Of a stretch of DNA of 11,314 bases, positions 5,936 to 11,314 are shown one piece after another. Both the position numbers and the translations under genes were made by a program. Origin of the DNA: DATJBC01 sp035515515 (lineage in GTDB: Bacteria; Actinomycetota; Acidimicrobiia; Acidimicrobiales; UBA8190). Location: contig DATJBC010000264.1 in assembly GCA_035515515.1 (NCBI GenBank), positions 1 through 11,314 on the forward strand. Reading direction: 5' to 3'. Under the pieces are notes generated by a model, which made no database searches, was not told where the DNA came from, and was given only the letters and a program-made list of their open reading frames with translations. Each line of letters begins with the position of its first letter. The stretch's first letter is position 1.

Positions 5936-7388
5936 CGCCGGCGCCGACGGCGCGCCGGTGCGCTACCGGTTCGGTCCGCTCGAGCGCCGCGGCCTGGTGG
6001 CGGGCTGGCGCGGGGGGCAGATCGCCGCCCTGTCCGTCGCCCTGGTGGTGGGGGTGGGGGTGCTGCGCGCCTCCACGTCGCCCGTCGCCATCGGCGTCGC
6101 CCTGGCCTGCCTGGCGCTCGGCGTCTTCGTCGCCACCTGGCCCGTGGCGGGACGGACCGTCGAGGAATGGGTGCCCGACGCACTGCGCCACGTCGCCGGC
6201 GCCCGGCGCACGACGCGGGGCCGCGGCTCGCCCTTCCACGGCATCGGGATGTTGCGCGTGGAGCTCACGGCGCGCCGTGGGGCCTCGGCCGGCGGGCCGG
6301 AGGCGGGCCCGGCGTGGGCCGGCGTGCTGCACGACCGCCGTGCCCGCACCTTCACGGCGGTGCTGGGCGCCTCGTCCCCCGGCTTCGTGCTCCTCGGGCC
6401 GCACGACAAGGCGCGTCGCATCGACGCCTGGTCCGGCGTCCTGTCGTCGGTCGCCCGCGACGGCACGGCGGTGCACCGGATCCAGTGGCTCGAGCGGGTG
6501 GATGCCGGGCACGCACCGCGGGCGGCCGCGGCGCGCACCGAGGAGCACGCCGACACCACGGCCCTCGACCGGGCGCGCGCCTCCTACGAGGCACTCGTCG
6601 CCACCGAGAGCGCCGCGGCGCGCCACGAGGTCCTGGTGGCCGTCACCGTGCACGCCGGTGAGGCGGCGCGCGCGGTCAAGGCGCACGGCGGTGGTGACGC
6701 CGGCGCCTGCACCCTGCTCCTGCGCGAGGTGGCGGCCCTGCGCCGGCGGCTGTCCGACGCCTCGGTGGACACCGGCGGCGTACTCAGCCCCGAGCACCTC
6801 AGGGGGGTGCTGCGCGGCGCTTACGCCGGCTCGCCGCCGGGCGGCCCGCCGGCCCCGGCCGGCGACGGGCCCGGGTGGCCCTGGCCCATGGGGATGGCGC
6901 CGGAGTGGGGCCGCCTGCGCGTCGACGGCACGTGGCACGCCACGTACTGGGTGGCGGAATGGCCCCGCACCGACGTGGGCCCGGACTTCCTGGGCCCGCT
7001 CCTGTTGACCTCGGACGTCCGGCGCAGCGTCTCGGTGGTCATGAAGCCCCTGGGCCCGCGGGAGGCCGCCCGCCAGATCGAGCAGGCCCGCACGGCCGAC
7101 ATCGCCGACGCCGAGCTGCGCCGGCGCGGCGGGTTCCTGGCGACGGCGCGGCGCCGGCGCGAGGAGGAGGTCCTGGCGCGCCGCGAGGCGGAGCTCGCCG
7201 ACGGCCACGCGCAGTTCCACTTCTCGGGCTACGTGTCGGTCGGCGCCGCCGACGCCGACGCGCTCGAGGTCGCCTGCGGGCTCGTGGAGCAGGCGGCCGC
7301 CCGCTCGGGCGTGGAGCTGCGCCGGTGCTACGGCGACCAGGTCAACGCCTTCATGTGCTGCCTCCCCCTCGGGCGCGGGCTGCGCTGA
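5922..7388 (+). CDS. SCO6880-like protein: VirB3/PrgI-like membrane segment plus VirB4 N-terminal-like domain
   Basis: A 488-residue protein of the actinobacterial SCO6880 type, recognised by YRFGPLERRGLVAGWRGGQ (15-33) at the start. Two adjacent hydrophobic helices (about 33-50 and 54-73), followed by TWPVAGRTVEEWVPD, match the PrgI/VirB3 layout. The long soluble remainder has a basic coiled stretch near 395-425 (RRRGGFLATARRRREEEVLA). It ends with FSGYVSVGAADADALEVACG...YGDQVNAFMCCLPLGRG, the pattern that closes the N-terminal domain of VirB4 proteins just before the ATPase linker. There is no P-loop. I infer that it anchors and completes the ATPase encoded next. ATG 5922 was chosen because the conserved part starts just after it; the frame is open further upstream but only inside the previous gene, which it overlaps by 14 bases. 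Confidence 0.82.
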   Translation: MPERDAGADGAPVRYRFGPLERRGLVAGWRGGQIAALSVALVVGVGVLRASTSPVAIGVALACLALGVFVATWPVAGRTVEEWVPDALRHVAGARRTTRGRGSPFHGIGMLRVELTARRGASAGGPEAGPAWAGVLHDRRARTFTAVLGASSPGFVLLGPHDKARRIDAWSGVLSSVARDGTAVHRIQWLERVDAGHAPRAAAARTEEHADTTALDRARASYEALVATESAAARHEVLVAVTVHAGEAARAVKAHGGGDAGACTLLLREVAALRRRLSDASVDTGGVLSPEHLRGVLRGAYAGSPPGGPPAPAGDGPGWPWPMGMAPEWGRLRVDGTWHATYWVAEWPRTDVGPDFLGPLLLTSDVRRSVSVVMKPLGPREAARQIEQARTADIADAELRRRGGFLATARRRREEEVLARREAELADGHAQFHFSGYVSVGAADADALEVACGLVEQAAARSGVELRRCYGDQVNAFMCCLPLGRGLR

Positions 7389-7423
7389 GGCCGGCGAGCC
7401 CGGCGACGGCGTCCGAGCCGGCC

Positions 7424-8671
7424 ATGGGAGTCCCCGCCCACCACGCCACCACGCGCAACCTGGGCGCGCTGTACCCCTTCGCGGCCGAGCCCGGGCTGGG
7501 TGCCGACGGCGTGCTCATCGGCCGCGACCTGCTCGGGTCGGCCTTCTCCTACGACCCCTTCTCGCTGTACCGGGCGGGCATCCTCACCGACCCGAACATG
7601 GTCGTCGTGGGCCAGATCGGCAGGGGCAAGAGCGCCTTCGTGAAGACCTACCTGTGGCGCCAGTCGGTGTTCGGGCGCCGGGCGTGGGTGGTCGACCCCA
7701 AAGGCGAGTACGGCGCCCTGGCCGCGGCGTGGGAGGCCGTGCCCGTGGCGCTGCGCCCGGGCGGCGCGGTCCGGCTCAACCCGCTCGACGGGGGGCCCGG
7801 CCGCGCCGACGACGACGAGCAACGGCGCCGGGCGGAGCTGCTGGCCTCGCTGGCGGCGGCCAGCCTGGGACGGGCGCTGTTGCCCACCGAGCGCAGCGCG
7901 CTCGAGTTGGCGGCGGCCGAGGCGGCGGCGTGCGCCCCCGAGCCGACCCTGCCCGGCGTGGTGGACGCCCTGCTCCGCCCCACGGCGGCATCGGCGCGCG
8001 CCGTGGGCACCGACGTCGCCGGCCTGGCCGCCGACGGCCGCCACGTGGCGCTCGAGCTGCGCCGCCTGGTGGCGGGCGACCTGCGGGGGATGTTCGACGG
8101 GCCCACCTCGGCGGGCATCGACCTCGACGGTCCCCTGGTCGTGCTGGACCTGTCCGCCGTGTACCACTCCGCCGCCCTGGGCGTCCTCATGACGTGCGCC
8201 ACGGCGTGGCTGCAGGGCGCCATCCGGCGGGACCGTCCCGGGGGCGCGCCGGGCGAGGTCGTGGTGGTGGTCGACGAGGCGTGGGCCATCCTCGGCGACC
8301 TGGCCGTGGCGCGCTGGCTGCAGTCGTCGTGGAAGCTGGCGCGGGCCTGGGGGGTGTCCAACGTCGCCGTGCTGCACCGCCTGTCGGACCTCGAGGCCAC
8401 CGGCACGGCCGGGTCCGAGCAGGTCGGGCTGGCCATGGGCCTGCTGTCGGACTCCGAGACCCGCGTGCTCTACGCCCAGCCCCCCGGCGAGATGGGCCGC
8501 AGCGCGGCGCTCCTCGGCCTGTCCTCCACCGAGGCCGAGATCGTCCCCCACCTGCGCCGGGGCGTGGCGCTGTGGAAGGTGGGCGGCCGCTCGTTCCTGG
8601 TGGAGCACCGGCTGTCGGCGGCCGAGCGCCGCCTGGTCGACACCGACGCCCGCATGGGGCGCCGGGCGTGA
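7424..8671 (+). CDS. VirB4-like T4SS ATPase, motor domain only
   Basis: A 415-residue P-loop ATPase matching only the C-terminal motor half of VirB4, whose full length is usually about 800 residues. LGALYPFAAEPGLGADGVLI (13-32) corresponds to the linker after the VirB4 N-terminal domain. Walker A is GQIGRGKS (63-70), followed by WVVDPKGEY (88-96). Walker B is VVVVVDEAWAIL with D284/E285. A QSSWKLARAWG...HRLSDL segment (300-323) and the closing FLVEHRLSAAER are typical. It would power translocation or assembly at the membrane and probably pairs with the product of the preceding gene. ATG 7424 leaves a 35-bp gap. An in-frame GTG at 7355 would add 23 residues and overlap the previous gene; relatives often carry a short basic N-terminus, so that start is possible. 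The stop overlaps the next start (GTGA, 8668-8671). Confidence 0.87.
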   Translation: MGVPAHHATTRNLGALYPFAAEPGLGADGVLIGRDLLGSAFSYDPFSLYRAGILTDPNMVVVGQIGRGKSAFVKTYLWRQSVFGRRAWVVDPKGEYGALAAAWEAVPVALRPGGAVRLNPLDGGPGRADDDEQRRRAELLASLAAASLGRALLPTERSALELAAAEAAACAPEPTLPGVVDALLRPTAASARAVGTDVAGLAADGRHVALELRRLVAGDLRGMFDGPTSAGIDLDGPLVVLDLSAVYHSAALGVLMTCATAWLQGAIRRDRPGGAPGEVVVVVDEAWAILGDLAVARWLQSSWKLARAWGVSNVAVLHRLSDLEATGTAGSEQVGLAMGLLSDSETRVLYAQPPGEMGRSAALLGLSSTEAEIVPHLRRGVALWKVGGRSFLVEHRLSAAERRLVDTDARMGRRA

Positions 8672-10161
8672 ACGCGCTGGCCGAGGGGGCGCTGGGCGCC
8701 GCCGCGCTCGTGGCGTGGCGGCTGTCGTCGCGTCCCGGTGTGCCCGGCGCCGCGCCCCACCGGGGAGGCGGGCCGGCACCTGCCCCCCGGCGCGGCCCGC
8801 GCCCGGGGCGACAGGTGCCCGAGCCGGCGCGCTGGGCCACCCGGCGCAGCGCCCGCCCCCTCGTGCTGCGGGCGCCCGCCCCCGGGCGGGTCACCCTCGG
8901 GACGCTCGAGCGCCGCCTGGTGGCGGCCGAGGCCGGGCACTCGGTGCTGGTCGTGGGCCCCACCCAGAGCCGCAAGACGAGCGGCCTGGCCGTCCCCGCC
9001 CTCCTCGAGTGGCAGGGCCCCGTGGTGGCCGCGTCGGTGAAGTTCGACCTCGTCCGCCACAGCCTCGCCTGGCGCCGCCGGGGCGGCCCGGTGTGGGTCT
9101 ACGACCCCACGGGGTCGACCGACCTGCCCGGTGCGTCGTGGTCGCCCCTGGCGGCGGCGCGCACGTGGGAGTCGGCGCGCCGCACGGCGGCGTCGCTCAC
9201 CGAGGTGGCCCGGGCACAGGGGAGCGGCCTCAGCGACGGCGACTTCTGGTACGCCACGGCCGCCAAGCTGCTGGCGCCGTTGTTGCTGGCGGCGGCGCGC
9301 AGCGGCCGCACCATGGCCGACGTCGTGCGCTGGGTGGACACCCAGGAGGTCGACGAGGTGCTCGACGTCCTGGCGGGCGCCGACGAGCGCGCCGCCCTGC
9401 AGGCCGCCGCGGCGTCGTGGGCCCGCGACGACCGCCAGCGCAGCGCGGTGTACACCACGGCCGAGACGGTGGTCGAGGCCTATGCCGATCCGGCGGTGGG
9501 CGCGGCCGCCGCCGGCGCCGGGGGCGACGCCGTCGACGCCGAGCGCCTGCTGGACGAGGCGGGCACGCTCTATGTGTGCGCGCCGGCGCACGACCAGCGC
9601 CGCCTGCGGCCGGTGTTCGCCACGCTGGTGGCCGACGTCATCGACGCCGCCTACCGGCGCGTGGCCCGGCAGGGCGCGCCCCTCGACCCGCCGCTGCTGG
9701 TGGTGCTGGACGAGGCGGCCAACGTCGCCCCCGTGGCCGAGCTCGACGTGCTGGCGTCCACGGCGGCCGGCCACGGGGTGCAGCTCGTCACCGTGTGGCA
9801 GGACCTGGCGCAGCTCCAGGCCCGCTACGGGGGGCGGGCGGGCAGCGTCGTCAACAACCACCGCGCCAAGGTCTTTCTGTCGGGGATCGCCGACACCGTC
9901 ACCCTGGAGCACGCCAGCACGCTCATCGGCGAGGGCGAGCAACGCTCGTGGGCGACCACCCTCGACGGCTCCGGCACCGTGTCGCACACCGGTTCCCCAA
10001 TTCTCCGCCGCCTGGCGCCCGCCGACGCGTTGCGGCGCATCCCCCCGGGTCACGCCGTGGTGGTGTCGGGCCACCTCCCCCCGGTGCGCGTGCGGCTGCG
10101 GCCGTGGCAGGACCACCGGGACCTGCGGGCGCGCGCCCGGGTCGGTACGCTCGGCCCATGA
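8668..10161 (+). CDS. VirD4/TraG-like type IV coupling ATPase with altered Walker A
   Basis: A 497-residue coupling-protein-like ATPase that would bring substrates to the channel. After a weakly hydrophobic N-terminus (about 5-18) and a Pro/Arg-rich stretch (22-60) comes LVVGPTQSRKTSGLAVPALLEW (94-115), where the second glycine of the P-loop is R102; K103 and T104 remain. SVKFDL (123-128), VYDPTG (144-149) and WSPL (158-161) are the strand motifs usual in VirD4/TraG proteins. Walker B is LLVVLDEAAN (D348, E349), and VTVWQDLAQLQARYGGRAGSV (374-394) followed by NNHRAKVFLSG matches the TraG C-terminal motor. A clear double-helix membrane anchor like that of VirD4 is missing, so attachment may need partners. 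GTG 8668 is chosen from the GTGA overlap with the preceding stop; the upstream open frame lies wholly inside that gene. The stop overlaps the P450 start. Confidence 0.86.
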   Translation: MNALAEGALGAAALVAWRLSSRPGVPGAAPHRGGGPAPAPRRGPRPGRQVPEPARWATRRSARPLVLRAPAPGRVTLGTLERRLVAAEAGHSVLVVGPTQSRKTSGLAVPALLEWQGPVVAASVKFDLVRHSLAWRRRGGPVWVYDPTGSTDLPGASWSPLAAARTWESARRTAASLTEVARAQGSGLSDGDFWYATAAKLLAPLLLAAARSGRTMADVVRWVDTQEVDEVLDVLAGADERAALQAAAASWARDDRQRSAVYTTAETVVEAYADPAVGAAAAGAGGDAVDAERLLDEAGTLYVCAPAHDQRRLRPVFATLVADVIDAAYRRVARQGAPLDPPLLVVLDEAANVAPVAELDVLASTAAGHGVQLVTVWQDLAQLQARYGGRAGSVVNNHRAKVFLSGIADTVTLEHASTLIGEGEQRSWATTLDGSGTVSHTGSPILRRLAPADALRRIPPGHAVVVSGHLPPVRVRLRPWQDHRDLRARARVGTLGP

Positions 10162-11314
10162 GCCAGGAGCCGGCGGGCGGGCCGGGCACCGAGCTGGCCG
10201 ACGCCGTGGCGCAGCGCAGTGCCGAGATCTCCAGCGCGGCGCGCGCCGCCCGTGACGCCGCCGCGGCGCGCGGCGCGCTGGTGTGGGACCCCTTCGACCC
10301 CGCCTGGGTCGAGGACCCCTACGCCGTGTACGCCCGGTTGCGGCGCGACAACCCCGTGCACCGCAGCCCCCTCGGCTTCTGGGTCTTCACCCGGCACGCC
10401 GACTGCCTGGCCATGCTGCGCGACCGGCGCTCGAGCAGCGACGCCCGCAAGGCGAACTACGAGACGTTCCGCCAGCTCCGGGCCACCGACGTCGCCTCGC
10501 AGGGCGCCGAGGCGCTCCTGGACGAGATGGCGCCCTTCCTCTTTCGAGACCCGCCCGACCACACCCGCCTGCGGGGGCTCGTGCAGAAGGCGTTCACACC
10601 GCGGGTGGTGGAGGGGCTGCGGCCCCGCATCGAGGCGGTGTGCGACGCCCTGCTCGACGACATGCTCGCCCGCGGCCGCGGCGACCTGGTCGCCGACTAC
10701 GCCTACCCGCTGCCCGTGCAGATCATCGTGGAGATGCTCGGGGTGCCGGCCGAGGACCACGAGCAGTTCCGGGTGTGGTCGCACGCGCTGGCCCGGGGGC
10801 TCGACCCCGACTTCCTCCTGCCGCCGGACGCCGCCACCGAGCGCCTGGGGGCGGTCATGTCGTTCGTGCAGTACTTCGCCGCCCTCATCGCCGAGCGTCG
10901 CCGGCACCTCGGCGACGACCTGCTGTCGCGGCTGATCCAGGCCGAGGAGGCCGGCGACGTCCTCACCCAGGGCGAGCTGCTGGCCACGTGCATCCTGCTG
11001 CTGGTGGCGGGGCACGAGACCACGGTCAACCTGATCTCGGGCGGGGCCGACGCCCTCATGGCGCACCCCGGGCAGCTGGCGCGCGTGCGCGACGACGACA
11101 CCGTGGCGCGCACCGCGGTGGAGGAGATGCTGCGCTACGTGTGCCCCGTGCAGCTCACCGGGCGTATCGCCCTCGAGGACATGGAGGTGGGCGGGGAGCT
11201 GGTGCGCACGGGCGAGTTCTCCATGCTCCTCATCGGGTCGGCCAACCGCGACCCCGCGGTCTTCGCCGACCCCGAGACCTTCGACGTCACCCGGGGCGAC
11301 AACAACCACCTGGG
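10158..11314 (+). CDS. Cytochrome P450, N-terminal part (3' end outside window)
   Basis: The first 385 residues of a soluble bacterial cytochrome P450, a haem monooxygenase that takes electrons from a ferredoxin or reductase not seen here. After about 40 residues of Ala-rich helix, WDPFDPAWVEDPYAVYARLR (43-62) is the usual opening. The helix C region is FRDPPDHTRLRGLVQKAF (129-146). The I-helix oxygen-activation motif is AGHETT (284-289), ExxR is E323-R326 in EEMLRY, and ANRDPAVFADPETFDVTR (362-379) follows. The window ends at NNHL, a few residues before the expected FG-x-G-x-H-x-C haem loop, so the cysteine ligand cannot be checked. ATG 10158 overlaps the TGA of the coupling-protein gene (ATGA), implying translational coupling. 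Family number and substrate cannot be assigned; the length and intact motifs suggest a working enzyme. Confidence 0.92.
   Translation, partial: MSQEPAGGPGTELADAVAQRSAEISSAARAARDAAAARGALVWDPFDPAWVEDPYAVYARLRRDNPVHRSPLGFWVFTRHADCLAMLRDRRSSSDARKANYETFRQLRATDVASQGAEALLDEMAPFLFRDPPDHTRLRGLVQKAFTPRVVEGLRPRIEAVCDALLDDMLARGRGDLVADYAYPLPVQIIVEMLGVPAEDHEQFRVWSHALARGLDPDFLLPPDAATERLGAVMSFVQYFAALIAERRRHLGDDLLSRLIQAEEAGDVLTQGELLATCILLLVAGHETTVNLISGGADALMAHPGQLARVRDDDTVARTAVEEMLRYVCPVQLTGRIALEDMEVGGELVRTGEFSMLLIGSANRDPAVFADPETFDVTRGDNNHL

Noticed and set aside
4528..7008. Very long Arg/Gly-rich plus-strand frame across two T4SS genes
   Set aside because: It runs out of frame through a membrane protein gene and an SCO6880-like gene; composition is that of a GC shadow.
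7355..7424. Frameshift splitting a single VirB4 gene
   Set aside because: The cut falls at a natural domain boundary, both genes have sensible ends and starts, and separate SCO6880-like and ATPase genes are, as I recall, the rule in actinobacterial clusters.
10050..11309. Minus-strand open frame opposite the P450
   Set aside because: Low-complexity shadow; the plus strand encodes P450 motifs in order.

Overview
The window is very GC-rich, with strong G/C at third codon positions, GTG starts and 4-base GTGA/ATGA gene overlaps. These traits, together with SenX3-RegX3-type regulators and an actinobacterial type of type IV secretion (T4SS) gene set, point to a high-GC actinobacterium. Acidimicrobiia or a relative is my guess; nothing in the window fixes the lineage.

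Layout. Positions 1-532 (+) hold the C-terminal part of seryl-tRNA synthetase. Its tail overlaps, tail to tail, a minus-strand group that reads leftward from 3906: a SenX3-like sensor kinase (2641-3906), a RegX3-like response regulator (1736-2455) and an Old Yellow Enzyme-type flavin oxidoreductase (510-1739). The oxidoreductase start overlaps the regulator stop in a GTGA. A divergent spacer of 300 bp (3907-4206) separates this group from a plus-strand operon. The spacer holds the only AT-rich patch I noticed, a plausible promoter, a 15-bp tandem repeat and a strong ribosome binding site.

The plus-strand operon (4207-10161) is a compact T4SS-like gene set in five parts: a 99-aa two-helix VirB2/TrbC-like protein (DUF6112 type), a polytopic VirB6/TrbL-like channel protein, an SCO6880-like protein that looks like a VirB3/PrgI membrane segment joined to the N-terminal domain of VirB4, a separate VirB4-like ATPase carrying only the motor domain, and a VirD4/TraG-like coupling ATPase. 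A cytochrome P450 gene begins inside the stop codon of the coupling protein (ATGA) and leaves the window just before its haem-binding loop.

Functional reading. The two halves of VirB4, a VirB3-like anchor, a VirB6-like channel, a pilin-like small protein and a coupling protein could together form a minimal membrane translocation machine. No relaxase, integrase, oriT, cell-wall hydrolase or VirB8-like gene is visible here, so its substrate (DNA or protein) is open. Its position next to serS and a P450 suggests a resident chromosomal locus or the fixed remains of an integrated element. The most notable features are the split VirB4, the altered P-loop of the coupling ATPase, the repeat-bearing leader, and the tight linkage of a P450 to the secretion operon.
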